A DNA stretch of 64,000 nt from Meghimatium bilineatum. Taxonomy: Eukaryota; Mollusca; Gastropoda; Stylommatophora; Philomycidae. A program made the translations under genes and the position numbers. Where the stretch lies: the NCBI GenBank assembly GCA_034231615.1, contig CM067317.1, forward strand, positions 44,001,531 through 44,065,530. The letters run 5' to 3'. Below the pieces are notes generated by a model. That model ran no database searches. It worked only from the letters and a program-made list of their open reading frames with translations, and had not been told where the DNA came from. Below, piece after piece: positions 53,845 to 64,000 of the stretch. Position 1 is the stretch's first letter; every line of letters starts with the position of its first letter.

Positions 53845-54035
53845 AACCCATTGTTATTTCTTTTTAACTTTGTAATTTGTTTAGATGTTACTATTTTCCT
53901 CATGTCATTGAAGGTACTTTTGGCCATTCCTATTCTCCTTTTAACTTCTGTTTCACATCTGCCATCATTTGTGACTGTGTCCAAGATATTGATAATGTTT
54001 TACTTGTTGTAGTTTCTCTCCATGTATGTTTATGT
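53845..54035 (-). pseudogene. LINE RT thumb fragment, family C, head-to-head with family G
   Basis: The minus strand reads VTNDGRCETEVKRRIGMAKS, then TFNDMRKIVTSKQ, typical of the region just before the EMW-YRRM motif in family C-type LINEs. It meets the plus-strand LINE at about 53844. Only about 60 codons remain. Confidence 0.7.
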
Positions 54036-54259
54036 TTTGCTCTTGTTCTTCTGTGTCCTTGCTGATTATCATGGTTTTTGTTAACTACCATGTTTAAGTT
54101 TTTTTTAAATGTTTGTTACCTGACAGCATCAAGGTCTAGTGGTCTATGCAGATTTCAGTGTTACATACCTGTGCAATTTATGTATTATTGTGTATATTCT
54201 GGTCATGGATTACTAGAACTGTTACTTCTACTATATTTGTATGGTTAAAATAAAAGATA

Positions 54260-54535
54260 TAACTTCTGCGTTTATTTTCAAACTGCTGAAATTTAGCAGC
54301 ATGCAGTCTAAAGAACGGAATGCATTGTGCCAAAAGGTTTACGCCTTAGCTGTGATATTTGTACCTTTTAACCTGACACTTTCGACTTCGGCATGGCAAA
54401 TGGCTCACTTCTTTGACACTTTATAGGATAGGACAGCCAACTCCACCCCATAACCTCCTTAGTTGCCTCCTATGTGCATCACAGGCAACAGTGCTGCTAT
54501 TCTTTGCTCCCCTCTCAAATCCTGGAAGCACACTG
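54260..54535 (-). mobile_element. S1 repeat, near-complete minus-strand copy
   Basis: The reverse complement shows gagcaaagaatagcagcact, aggcaactaaggaggttatg, gttggctgtcctatcctata, cgaagtcgaaagtgtcaggt and the 3' cattccgttc block, ending in aaacgcagaag. This confirms the family boundaries seen at 21010-21281. Confidence 0.75.
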
Positions 54536-55615
54536 GTACTCTAATATACCAGAAACCAAAATGGTCTATCATCCACGGTTGAAAGTGTTGTACCTCACTA
54601 TAAGAGTGCACTGATTAATTAACCAGTTGTGTTTGTATTTCAATCTCCTGACCCACATTCATTGTGATAAGAGAATACACTGATTTGAAACTTTTTCGGC
54701 TTAAGTTGCGAGGTGGTCAGATGGTGTTAATTTAATGGATCAGGCTCATGTTGTGAGGTGAATTGGTGACCAACAGACCAGGATCAAATCTCTGCTACCT
54801 ACTGAATTGTTCAATGATTCTCAAAGCCTCTCATTAATATTTATCCAACATGACATCTAACGGCAGCAACAGAAACAAAATAAATAGGTAACAAAATAGA
54901 CGTCTGTGACTATGTTGATAGCAACACAGACAGCAGTAAAAAGATCAAGCAACATTTGACTGCTAGGTTTGAGGCTGGTGGCCTGTGTGCAATATGGGCA
55001 ACTAGTTATAACATATGGTTGGACTACTAGCAACAAGTGGAGTAGCATCAATAGATGCCAAAATGCTTGGCATCCCTTCCTGTGATTAAACAACTTAAAT
55101 AGTATACACAAATTTATAGTTATTCACTATTAACCTCACAGAAATATAATTGCTGTTTATTCTTTAGTTATTTGCTCTTGAAGTTAATCAACGTTTGAAG
55201 CCCAGATCCTTTAGCTCACAAAAAAAAATTGATAATAGCATCACATCATTGTTTGCTGAAGTTTTAGTGGGAAAACCCATTGATTGTTTAATACTGAAGG
55301 CATTGTCTTTCAGTTGATGGCCAGTACGTTGGCTTCAGGCCAATTATACACTTAGAATTATTTTATGATACTGAGGCAAAAAAGGGAAATTCCTTATCTA
55401 TTACAATATTATCTATGCATAAGCATTTGCTATTAGTTTTTGTGTGTAATTGACACACAATTTTTAAAAATTAATTTGTGTATGAAATGAAGACCCTCTT
55501 CATCTAAAGTTTCTTGAATTAGTATATGAGAGTAAATTTAAAAATTACAGCAAAGAATTCCCCCAGAATATATTGAATAGTTTAATAAAACAGTACTGAT
55601 TCTTTAATAGCAACC
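54536..55615. other. no recognisable gene
   Basis: AT-rich, with scattered short frames and no motif. Confidence 0.45.
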
Positions 55616-55940
55616 AACTAGAAAAGCCACAGGAGTGAACAGAAGACACAGAATTAGAAACGATGTCATAAGAGAAAGAGGGGGGTGTCATATCAATTCT
55701 ACAATACATACAAAACCAACAGATATAATGGTTTGGTTATCTGGAAAGAATGCAGTGTGATTAATTACTTGATAAAGCATATACGAAGAGAGGAGAAGCA
55801 GAAAGAAAAGCCAGAGTAGACCTAGAGTACGCTGGATGACAACATCAAAGAGACATTACATGAACACCAAATAACATTATCTGAAGCTGCCAGAAAAGCG
55901 AGAACAAGAACCTTGTATCTCCCTCAACACTTGTAAAGGG
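55616..55940 (+). pseudogene. family E LINE C-terminus
   Basis: Shifted frames give VNRRHRIRNDVIRERG, ILQYIQNQQI, WFGYLERM, then SRPRVRWM and NIKETLHEHQITLSEAARKA with RTRTLYLP. This is the LINE tail with a gly/arg-rich stretch followed by a helix of the L-EA---A-DR type, similar to the end of the fragment at 27720-28920. No RT motif precedes it. Confidence 0.62.
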
Positions 55941-55969
55941 TAAAAGAGGAAAGAAAGAGAAGAACTAGA

Positions 55970-56270
55970 AAATGAACTTCATAACATATATGCAGATGAG
56001 ACATTGCATTTACCTTCTGAAGAACTCCTAGTATATTTTGTTGTAAATGGCCTAGACTCAATCTATCAAGAAGTAACAAAACTACTCCATTTAGTGTTGA
56101 CTACACCTACCACTACAGCCTTCGGTAAAAAAGTATGAGTCCCCTGAAGAGAATCAAAACATATCACAGAAGTTCCACGAACAACAATTTTCTGTCATGT
56201 TTGAATTTCTTGGCGATTGAGAAGAAATGTATTAAGTGCCCCGCCTTTCATCAGAATCAAAATTTATTGA
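55970..56270 (+). pseudogene. hAT dimerisation-region fragment (ZMYM/TTF-type group)
   Basis: Reads ELHNIYADETLHLPSEELLV, then YFVVNGLDSIYQEVTKLLHL and VLTTPTTTAF, then after a stop ESKHI, LSVMFEFL and AIEKK-type residues. The LL-hydrophobic-YFVxNGL--xYQEVxKLL-LxLTxPxT pattern is the C-terminal dimerisation region of a second hAT group, distinct from the GTF2IRD2- and ZBED-like ones here. It abuts the LINE tail with only about 30 bp between. Stops show that it is a relic. Confidence 0.65.
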
Positions 56271-56699
56271 GGGTATTGACAGGGCTGTAGATATGTCTAC
56301 CGTAAGGAGGGGGGTTCTACCTAAAAACAATGTCATCTCTTATGGCGTGTCACTGTTTTCCCATTTTTTGGCGGGAATTTTGAAGACCTTTTTATGAAAA
56401 ATCACTTAGGGTGGGGTTTTATCTACCTGTTGGTTAAGTTCCTAGTGCTAAAAATCATATTAGATTTGGTAAGGGAGAAGTTTGAACCTCTTAACCACAC
56501 CAACCTTCCCCCATCTATGGACATGGGTACTGGTGATTTTTGCAGAAAAGAAAACCAGACATCTGGAACTGCATTACAAGATTATATAAGGTATGTTTTT
56601 TAAACTAGTCAATATTTTAATATAGGGCTGTAAATGTTTGTTTCTGGTGTGAAAAAAAAGGGGGGGGGGAGGAGAAGAGCTACCTACCTAAAAAATGAT
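56271..56699. other. unassigned; interspersed repeat traces
   Basis: A 56310-56580 block (ggaggggggttctacc, a ttttgaagacctttttatgaaaaatc segment, gttcctagtgctaaaaatca) resembles in reverse the blocks at 14985 and 33960. G run at 56660-56672. Confidence 0.4.
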
Positions 56700-56850
56700 G
56701 AAGGTATTAGTTACCACCACTAAAATCAGATGCATCAGGACATCAGCACAAATACAACAATGACACAATACATATGCATTCTCTGAACTACATGCTTGTA
56801 ATCCTGCTACAAGAGAGATCCAGTGGACATGAAAATGAATAGGGGAAAAA
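56700..56850 (+). mobile_element. S1-related repeat, diverged 3' part
   Basis: cagatgcatcaggacatcag, a tgacacaatacatatgcatt block, a ctacatgcttgtaatcctgc block and aagagagatccagtgg follow the S1 variant order. Confidence 0.45.
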
Positions 56851-57399
56851 ATAGTGAACAAAAATCATACAACAAGCACTATAAAACTATGATATATTCA
56901 GCAAGAACAAAAAAAAAAACTGTGAACAGATTTTAAACAGAATAAAAACTTTGATCAACTGTGCAGTCAACAAAATAAACTTTATCAACAACAAAATGTG
57001 CAAAAATGTACATGAAATAACACAACTGTGATTTCTGATTAAAATCCAGATCATAGTGCTGCCATGAGGAAGCTTCATTGTATGTAAGCTGATGAAATTT
57101 ACCAGTTAAACAAACTTACCGGGTATTACCTCATGCAGATGCTCTCTTTTGTTTACAAATTTTATTTTAATTTAACATAATCATATATTTAATCATACGT
57201 AATCCCCTTTCATTTACTTGGACAAATGCAGATATTTGTTAAAAATTAATCTGTGTACCACACTGAGTCAATTACATTCAATTAGCCCTGAAATAGCTCA
57301 GAAAAGATTATCACTGCAAAGCTGGTTGTTTTTTTTGCCATAGTATATTTTCTTAAACAATAAGAGAAGATACTAAACAGCAATATGCTTCTACAACTA
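56851..57399. other. no recognisable feature
   Basis: AT-rich spacer with no motif or repeat. Confidence 0.4.
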
Positions 57400-57765
57400 T
57401 CCATCTAATCTAATTTATCTATCTACCTACATAAGTATCTATGTATTTACCTATGTAACTAACTATCTATCTCCCAACGTAACTAACTAACGATCTACCT
57501 ACCTATCTACTTACCTACCTATCTACTTATCTACCTACCTACCTATGTAACTAATGATCTACCTATCTACTTACCTACCTATCTACCTACGTAACTAACG
57601 ATCTACCTATCTACTTACCTACCTATGTAACTAACGATCTACCTATCTACTTACCTACCTATGTAACTAACGATCTATCTATCTACTTACCTACATATCT
57701 ACCTACGTAACTAACGATCTATCTATCTACTTACCTACCTATCTACCTACCCACCCAACCTGGTC
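57400..57765 (+). repeat. CTAC/CTAT tetranucleotide tract with about 36-60-bp higher-order units
   Basis: Imperfect ctac, ctat and ctta tetramers. The phrase gtaactaacgatctacctat recurs about every 36-60 bp, so the simple repeat is overlaid with a minisatellite. Confidence 0.9.
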
Positions 57766-58119
57766 AATGAGTATGAGAATGTATAGCCAATGCATCTTTT
57801 TTGAGTGAGAATCTTGTGGCCCAGAGAGAGCACCCAACAAAAAATTTCAATAAAACCAGAACTATCAAATGCTATACCCTGAGAGATTTACTGAAATGAA
57901 GATGTGAACACCTGTGGACATTGACCAGTGTGCAAAGATGATAATCCACATACCTAAACCTAATCTACCTTTCATTTTGATTTCCCTTTAAAACTAGCTC
58001 TACACAAGGACATGCTGAAGCTGATGTAGCATAGTAGTTAGCTCACAGGTTCCAGTGTCAAGCCCAGTCTCAGGAAATTGTCACCAGAACATATCTGGAT
58101 AATCAGAAATTCATGGAAT
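57766..58119. other. no recognisable gene; weak tRNA-like stretch
   Basis: 58020-58075 (tgatgtagcatagtagttag, then aggttccagtgtcaagcc) has some resemblance to a tRNA-derived SINE head but no convincing B box, so it is not called. Confidence 0.35.
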
Positions 58120-58620
58120 GTTGCTGACTATCTCACTCCTATTGTACCATCATTTACATTCCTTTGGTGTAAAATAAGGTGCATAGGGCATAAACTAATG
58201 CTATCTGGTGTGCATGATAATATGTTGCTGTGTGTAGTTCTTGCATGCTGTTGTGACCATAGTCATACCCTCTTTGATGGTTATTCTATAAAGAATCTCT
58301 CTTGGTTTTCCTATTTTTCTTTTGCCATCTGGTATACATGCTGCAGCTTAGTACATGAAGAGTTATCTTCATCCCCACTGCAGGTTGCTGCCATGGGACC
58401 TACTTTTACCGTACCCATTTTAATGTTTGTAGTGGCAGTCGGTTGTCATTCATTCTAAGTACATCCAATATAAGTCTATTGTTTTCTTCTTGTTGTTGTA
58501 GAAACATATTGCTGATTGGTGCCTTCTCTTACTTCCTTGTTTGACTTCAATTCTTCCGTACCAATACTTAAGTTTTCTTAGACATTTATTTTCAAATAAA
58601 TTTAATTTCTCCTTCTGCAT
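58120..58620 (-). pseudogene. family D LINE C-terminus
   Basis: The minus strand gives EKLNLFENKCLRKLKYWYGR and IEVKQGSKRRHQSAICF, MNDNRLPLQTLKWV, then GKRKIGKPREILYRITIKEG and MQELHTATYYHAH. The order is the same as at 13840-14505, without the 230-bp insertion seen there, which shows that the insertion is secondary. Stops and shifts are present throughout. The 126-residue plus-strand frame at 58078-58458 is merely antisense to this fragment. Confidence 0.68.
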
Positions 58621-58799
58621 TCAACAATGTTGGAATTGAACAGTCATAATTTGGTATAACTACTTGTCTTCTATTCCAGAAAGCAGCCAAACATTTTGAG
58701 TAGAAATTACTTTTGCTGTATCTCTACACATTTTGCATTATTTTGATGCTCAAATATGAAAAGTATTGTGCAGTTATTTCTAGAAAAATAGAGGGTAAC

Positions 58800-59062
58800 C
58801 TGCCTGTGTGATGCCGGACCAGAAATGGGAGCTAAGAACAGCAACATTGTTACCTACCACATGAGTTGACTAAGGATTTGGAGATGGGGTTAGCTGTCTC
58901 ATTCCATGGAGAGTAAAATTGACCTACAAGTCATGCTGAATGTGTCAGGTCAAAAGGCATAGATATCACAGCCAAGCTGTAAACCAAGATACACCACATT
59001 TTCCTCTACTGACTACATCCTGCTCATCTGAAAGAGTTTGAGAACGAATACAGAAGAAGAGG
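58800..59062 (+). mobile_element. S1 repeat, near-complete
   Basis: gagctaagaacagcaacatt, a gagttgactaaggat block, ggttagctgtctcattccat, aatgtgtcaggtcaaaaggc, gatatcacagccaagctgta, ctgctcatctgaaagagttt and gaatacagaagaagagg follow the S1 order from end to end. Confidence 0.72.
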
Positions 59063-59574
59063 GTCTAGCAATATATTAATCATACGCCTTGAAAATGTGA
59101 GAGAACTTGTATGTACTTCATGAATGAGATGTTTCACTGACAGATTAGTGATAATAACCAATAAGTAAACATGTGTTATAAATACCTACCAGTGCTAATA
59201 ACATGATGATAAACACATTTATAAAAAAAATAAAACAGGACAAAAATGGCTGACAGTTCAATCAAAAATTTCACCCTTATTAATTTTATTATATTTGTTT
59301 TTATCATTTTTTAAAATTGGTACTGGTAGGTGTTTGTAAGACACATTTACTTATTCATTATTATCAATGTGGTATTGGTGTTACTATGGCCTATACCAGA
59401 TTGTTTGATCTTCTCTGACTTTTTGGTAATGATATAGACAGTCATAGAATAGCTTGTAAACATCAAACACAAGAAGATAATGTGTGAATCTAAATCAATG
59501 CATACAGCTTGTGGACACAGCACACATAAATGCACCACAGCAACAACAAAGCATCCAATTAATCAATCAAATAC
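59063..59574. other. no recognisable feature
   Basis: AT-rich spacer. The 63-residue minus frame 59347-59538 has no motif. Confidence 0.4.
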
Positions 59575-59770
59575 CTAGCCGAGTGGAGTAGGCAATCATG
59601 TTTCTCCACAACTCTCTGCTTCTTGTGTTGTTAATAATTTTAGTTGGTGACATTCTCTCATGCAACAGTGACAACCCATCCAGCAACTTCTCTCTTTGTC
59701 TTCCTATGTCTCTTCTCCACTTGATCTTTCAACTTAATGTTACTACACTTTTATATATTCATATATATGT
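59575..59770 (-). pseudogene. family C LINE 3' end
   Basis: The minus strand reads GLSLLHERMSPTK then SRELWRNMIAYSTRL, the tail of family C, matching the minus-strand pieces at 16830 and 26510. It stops about 20 bp before a plus-strand fragment of the same family. Confidence 0.62.
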
Positions 59771-59789
59771 TTACAACTTTGTATCCATA

Positions 59790-60075
59790 AAGAGATGTTG
59801 AAAGAATCAAATGCGAAACAGACCTTAATCAAGAATATAAGAAAAAGACAATCTTTTTTGGCCACTTCATATAATTGTCTCATTATATTCATCTATAATG
59901 AGACAAGGAGATTTGGAGAACATAGTAACAACAGTCAAGACTGAAGGCAACAGAGACAGAGGGCGACAACGTGAGAACATATTAGTTTGACAACCTGGCA
60001 CGGGAATGAAACAACAACGATCGTAACTGATTCCAGCTGGAGAGACTTATACAAGTCAGTAAACCTTATGTCTTC
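59790..60075 (+). pseudogene. family C LINE C-terminus
   Basis: Reads EMLKESNAKQTLIKNIRKRQ, a GHFI/IMR-like block in another frame, then GDLENIVTTVKTEGNRDRGR with QREN, and SSWRDLYKSV near 60030-60060. The GNRDRGRQRE block is the conserved basic motif of this tail. It lies head-to-head with the minus-strand copy before it. Confidence 0.65.
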
Positions 60076-60884
60076 TGGCCGAAAAGACTTCTATAAGTCA
60101 TACTCCAATGACATTCATGTTGTTTTTTTTCCAGAATTTATATCAACATAAGAATGTTTCCAAACTAAAATGTAATATGTCCACATTAATTCTTGCATGA
60201 TTTTTATGTGTATTGATATCAATTTTAAGTTATTGATAAGTTTTGATAATGGGGATCTGTGACGTCATTTTTCCTTATATGTTCATATATATTTTCCAAT
60301 TTACTTGTTTTCGTAAAATAATAACTATTTTATTTACTTTGGTCTCATTTATTATCAAATCCAATCTGGCAAATGCTTCTAGCATCGTGTTTGCAAATTT
60401 ACGCCATTTAGTAAGAAAAATTAGCCATATTTTCATTTGAGTTTCGTGTAAAGTTAAGTCTACTGTTTTTGATAGATGTCAAAATTCTTTCTAAATAATA
60501 AATTTTTGACGCACTATGCATATATATTATACATTATTGTGTTCGTAATTGGATTATCTACAGAAATGATAGTTTGAGTGGAATTTATTGATTAAAAAAT
60601 GCGGTAAGGTCAAATATCATATCTAAAATAATATTTATTTGTCATTTACATATTTTCTTTCTGTCTAAAATAATTTTTATATATTAACATAATTTTTTTT
60701 TCAAAATGATCTTGTGATAATCACATTCTCTGTCCATTTCTGTTTCGAAATATATATATTACATTATAATGTAAATATATTTAGAAGTAGTATTTCTTGT
60801 TTCCGTGATGCATGTGCACACAAAAAAATCAAACAAAATTTAATTACGTTTAAACGCTAAAAATATTCCGGCCGGAATCAGTTA
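60076..60884. other. AT-rich, no gene
   Basis: Strongly AT-rich with atatat tracts; no coding motif. Confidence 0.5.
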
Positions 60885-60955
60885 ATACATAATGCTGGAG
60901 ATAGAGAGCTGTGGAGAGTCGTGATCGCCTACGCCAGCCGGCTTGGCATCTGATG
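60885..60955 (+). pseudogene. family C LINE extreme 3' end
   Basis: gagagctgtggagagtcgtg, then atcgcctacgcc, matches the RELWR--IAYA tail of family C and the following atgatgatcc terminus. Only about 70 bp are present. Confidence 0.5.
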
Positions 60956-61029
60956 ATGATCCATATTCACAATATATTTACAGTAACAATTTCTCTATCA
61001 ACTTATTCTATAACTGTCTATATCAGCAC

Positions 61030-61165
61030 TTTCTACAACGTTTAGCCTGTATCTACAATTTTTGCATCAAATATTAGCCTGCATCTACAATTTCTACATC
61101 AAATATTAGTCTGCATCTATAATTTCTACAAGCCTGTATCCACAATTTCTACTGCAGTTATTTCA
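61030..61165 (+). repeat. about 32-bp imperfect repeat, 3-4 copies
   Basis: The unit resembles agcctgcatctacaatttct plus acatcaaatatt, with diverged edges. Confidence 0.7.
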
Positions 61166-61204
61166 CTATTATCTCAAGACACTAGTAATAGTTACATTAA
61201 CACA

Positions 61205-61525
61205 TATTTAAAAACCAAAGGCATAAGTGACAACATTCAGGGCACACAAGTAACAGCTTTCAGGTTCACAAGTGACAACTTTCAGGGCACACAAGTAACA
61301 TCTACATGGTTGCATAAGTGACAACTTTCATGGCACACAAGTAACAACTACCAGGTCACACAAGTAACAGCTCCCAGGTTCATAAGTGACAACTTTCAGG
61401 GCACACAAGTATCAGCTCCCAGGTTCATAAGTGACAACTTTCAGGGCACACAAGTAACAGCTCCCAGGTTCATAAGTGACAAAATTCAGGGCACACAACA
61501 GCTCCCAGGTTCATAACAGGCTCTC
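61205..61525 (+). repeat. 45-bp minisatellite, about 7 copies
   Basis: The unit is aagtgacaactttcagggca plus cacaagtaacagctcccagg and ttcat. Related units (accagggcacacaagtaaca) recur at 62415-62490 on the far side of the Penelope-like fragment. Confidence 0.9.
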
Positions 61526-62400
61526 AGTAACAGTGAGACACATGTGAAGCTCTCTTCCATGGTGATGGTGGTTTTAGGGAATGTGACAGACCTGGTCAGG
61601 GTGACATAGGCACAGGTGTAGCATTTGCAGCTGATGGTGCAGAAATGACTAGGTATGTCAGGCTGGAGGTAAGTCTGGACCAGTAGATCCCTGAGGTTCT
61701 TGTCACGTCTGAAAGAAACAAGGGGGGGAGGGGGGGTGTGGTAGTGGTGTCTCAGAACACTTTCCGCATCTCAGGATTAGACCAGAGAAGAGGAAGGTGA
61801 CGAAGCAAGACATGACAAAAAGCAGTTCTATGGGGGTGGAAAGTGAGAACAAGTTTAACCCTGTCAGAAGAGGAAGACTTCTGAGTATTCAAGAGGGTGC
61901 CCTGACAGAAGAGACTGCACACTGGAAGAACGGCAGATCTGATGACTCTCAGGGTATAGGCAACAGAGGAATAAATCTGTCATCTCATAGACTTTCTCAA
62001 GGAAGTCAGCCTCGCAACTACACAAGTGCCAGAGATGAAGAAGTTGGGAGAATGGAAGGGAATCCTGACAGGCAGAGGGATGAGAAGAAGTGTACAGAAG
62101 AAAGCTATGGGCATCAGTCAGTTTGTAGTGCACCGACATGCTGAGACAGAAGGGTTGGACAGTGATGGATATGTCCTGGAAGTTCACATGGGAGGTGGAG
62201 ACCTCCAATGTGAACTTGGTGGAAGAGTGAAAATTGTGAATGGATTGTATGAAGCATGCCAGGTCAGCCTCAGACATGTCAGTGATGCCGATCCCATCAT
62301 CAATATTGTGTGTGTTGTTATGTGTGCCTTTAGTGATTTTCAAAACTTCATTACCATATTCCTGGATTTACCTGTTGAATTTCAGTTTTACGTAGTAAGT
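61526..62400 (-). pseudogene. Penelope-like element reverse transcriptase remnant
   Basis: The minus-strand frame 61864-62343 (159 residues) reads HNIDDGIGITDMSEADL at the YxDD position (tyrosine changed to asparagine), FIQSIHNFHSSTKFTLEVS, VNFQDISI, SVHYKLTDAHSFLLYTSSHP and LPFSQLLHLWHLCS. This is the RT core order I associate with Penelope-like elements. After a frame change near a C-rich run (61722-61737), RRDKNLRDLLVQTYLQPD and a cysteine-rich CKCYTC with MEESFTCVS follow. The GIY-YIG endonuclease that would normally come next is missing: the sequence enters the minisatellite instead. It is inactive. Confidence 0.75.
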
Positions 62401-62414
62401 ACACATTATCAATC

Positions 62415-62490
62415 AACTACCAGGGCAGACAAGTAGCAACTACCAGGGCACACAAGTAACAACTACAAGGGTATATAAGTGACAGCTGCA
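62415..62490 (+). repeat. 45-bp minisatellite units, second block
   Basis: About 2 units (accagggcacacaagtaaca, actacaagggtatataagtg) of the array at 61205-61525, now separated from it by the Penelope-like fragment. Confidence 0.75.
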
Positions 62491-62884
62491 TGTGATATGC
62501 ATCTATGCAATGACATAAGAACATTTACATAAACGTGTTTGAGACTGAAAGTACTAGTGCAGATTATAATAGAATAATATTGATAATAGAATATAGAGAA
62601 TTTCAACAATTTAAAAAAAACACCTGGTAACAAGTCCAAGATGTTTAAACACGTATAAATAAATTTCATAATGTCCCAAACAAATAAAATAATAAATCAC
62701 AGACCAATGACACTTTAGATAAGCTGAATGTAATGTGCCAATTGTCACTTGTGGCAGCGTTAAATGGAGAAGTGACATTAGGGTTAAACCATTTGCTCCT
62801 CCTCGTCCAGTAAGTGCTTCTTGTCCTGGCCAAGGTTGTCTGATGCTAGTGTAGTTGCTTTGTCTCCAAGGGTAGATACTTTTG
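62491..62884. other. no recognisable feature
   Basis: AT-rich spacer; short frames only. Confidence 0.4.
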
Positions 62885-63395
62885 ACATTTGTTCATACAA
62901 TCTGGGAACATGGATGTGGTATTTTTTCATACAATCTGGAAACATTGATATAACATTTACACAATATGGAAACATGGATGTGTCATTTGTTCATACAATC
63001 TGGAAACATGGATGTGTCTATTGTTCATACAATCTAGAAACATGAATGTAAAACATGTTCATACAATCTGGAAATAGGAATGTGTCTTTTTGTTTATACA
63101 ATCTGGGAACATGGATGTGACATTTATTCATACAATCTGGAAACAGAGATGTGTCTGTTCATTTGTTTATTCAATCTGCAAAGATGAATGTAACATTCAT
63201 TCATACAATCTGGGAACATGGATGTGACATTTGTTCATACAATCTGGAAATAGAGAAGTGTCATTTGTTCAAACAATCTGGAAACATGGATGTGACATTT
63301 GTTCATATAATCTGAAAATAGAGAAGTGTCATTTGTTTATTCAAACTGCAAACATGTGTGTAACATTCATCCTTACAATCTGCAAACATTGTCTG
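62885..63395 (+). repeat. 34-bp degenerate minisatellite, about 14 copies
   Basis: The unit resembles acaatctggaaacatggatg plus tgtcatttgttcat. Copies vary by substitutions and by small losses that change spacing from 30 to 40 bp. Confidence 0.88.
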
Positions 63396-63464
63396 TATAG
63401 CATATTTATGCTATAATGGTAGAACATTACTGTACCCCTGGTATATTGAGCCAAATTATGTATG

Positions 63465-63890
63465 TGCTACATCTATTCTACATTAATGTATAGCTTAGAA
63501 ACATGGATAATGAAAGAAAAACAGCTATAAGACATAATTGATGCCTCTGAGATTTGGATATACAGAAGAATAGGGAGAAATTCATGGAAAGAGAGGAAAA
63601 TGAATGGGAAGGTTCTGACAACACTGCATATGAAAAAAGAACTATTAAATGAAATAAATATAAAAATAAAATATAGTGGACATATTAAAAGACATGACAT
63701 GTCATTGAAGACCAAACTTGCAGGGAGTTGAGGTGAGGTGAGCTAGAGGTAGGCAGAGATACAAGTGGGAGGGAAACATCATGAGATGAACAGGCTACAA
63801 TCTAGTAGTGTGCACCACCACGGCAAGAGAGATGATTTTTTGAGGTCTGTTGCAGCAAAATTTTGTTGTGGAGTTGGCATTTGATGATAT
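63465..63890 (+). pseudogene. LINE C-terminus, family C-like
   Basis: In shifting frames it reads YSLETWIMKEKQL, IDASEIWIYRRIGRNSWKER then KMNGKVLTTLHMKKELL, IKIKYSGHIKRHDMSLKT, a G-QRY-W-G block, and RDDFLRSVAAKF near 63830. The (E/D)-A-x-E-(M/I)-W-x-YRR block is the same motif that is amplified at 1-265. The fragment has stops and at least two frameshifts. Confidence 0.7.
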
Positions 63891-64000
63891 ATTTTAACAT
63901 TATATTTATTTACCATACTTTTCCATATGCAATGGGAAGTCTTCAAAGCTTTCATTGATATTTCAAGGACACTAAGTTTCATGTTTCACTTACTGCGCAA

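Noticed and set aside
58020-58080. tRNA-like sequence
   Set aside because: Only vague A/B-box resemblance and no cloverleaf pairing.
58078-58458. 126-residue plus-strand frame with hydrophobic stretches
   Set aside because: Antisense to a family D LINE C-terminus; hydrophobicity is a by-product of the complementary strand.
61797-62436. Plus-strand frames of 115 and 136 residues
   Set aside because: They are antisense to the Penelope-like reverse transcriptase on the minus strand, whose motifs are recognisable.

Overview
The window looks like non-genic, repeat-dominated DNA from an animal, most probably a lophotrochozoan such as a mollusc. That placement is an inference from four things: several APE-type non-LTR retrotransposon families, a Penelope-like element, GTF2IRD2-like and ZBED/SCAND3-like hAT transposons, and a tRNA-derived SINE. 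I could not recognise any host protein-coding gene, rRNA or functional tRNA gene. Almost every meaningful reading frame belongs to a transposable element or is a by-product of a tandem repeat. There is one assembly gap (30022-30121).

Layout. 1-480: a LINE C-terminus whose central motif has become a 45-bp minisatellite. 1115-7619: an end-to-end LINE (family A, RNase H-bearing, 13-bp target-site duplication) that lacks its reverse-transcriptase core and hosts a second LINE (family B, C2H2 tail, one nonsense codon). 8.1-8.8 kb: an internally deleted hAT element. 9.5-13.2 kb: 40-bp and 35-bp minisatellites, a MITE, an ACT trinucleotide tract and a hairpin. 13.4-28.9 kb: a SINE, LINE fragments of several families, many copies of a short interspersed repeat (here called S1), more minisatellites and a possible LTR. 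29.0-30.1 kb: a large palindrome against the gap. 31.5-32.8 kb: an hAT C-terminus with a 21-residue segment amplified about 16 times. 38.3-45.4 kb: about 155 copies of a 46-bp satellite with higher-order structure. 45.7-48.1 kb: a complete but decayed GTF2IRD2-like hAT element with 8-bp target-site duplications. 48-64 kb: a 42-bp minisatellite, an hAT MITE, a Jockey-like LINE, further LINE, hAT and Penelope fragments, and 45-bp and 34-bp tandem arrays.

How the parts relate. LINE families, told apart by C-terminal motifs, recur across the window. A: 745-842, 1128-7606, 19605-19861. B: 3957-7395, 18905-19312, 27105-27690. C (motif EMWFYRRM, LWR tail): 1-480, 16830-17020, 26480-26890, 53845-54035, 59575-60075, 60885-60955, 63465-63890. 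D (GRPKETLRRT type): 13830-14510, 37915-38101, 58120-58620, perhaps 36870-37080. E: 27720-28920, 55616-55940. The most unusual theme is that at least two minisatellites (45 bp and 63 bp) were made by in-phase amplification of transposon coding sequence. Elements are also nested in each other and in tandem arrays. Family clade names are from remembered motifs, not from searches.
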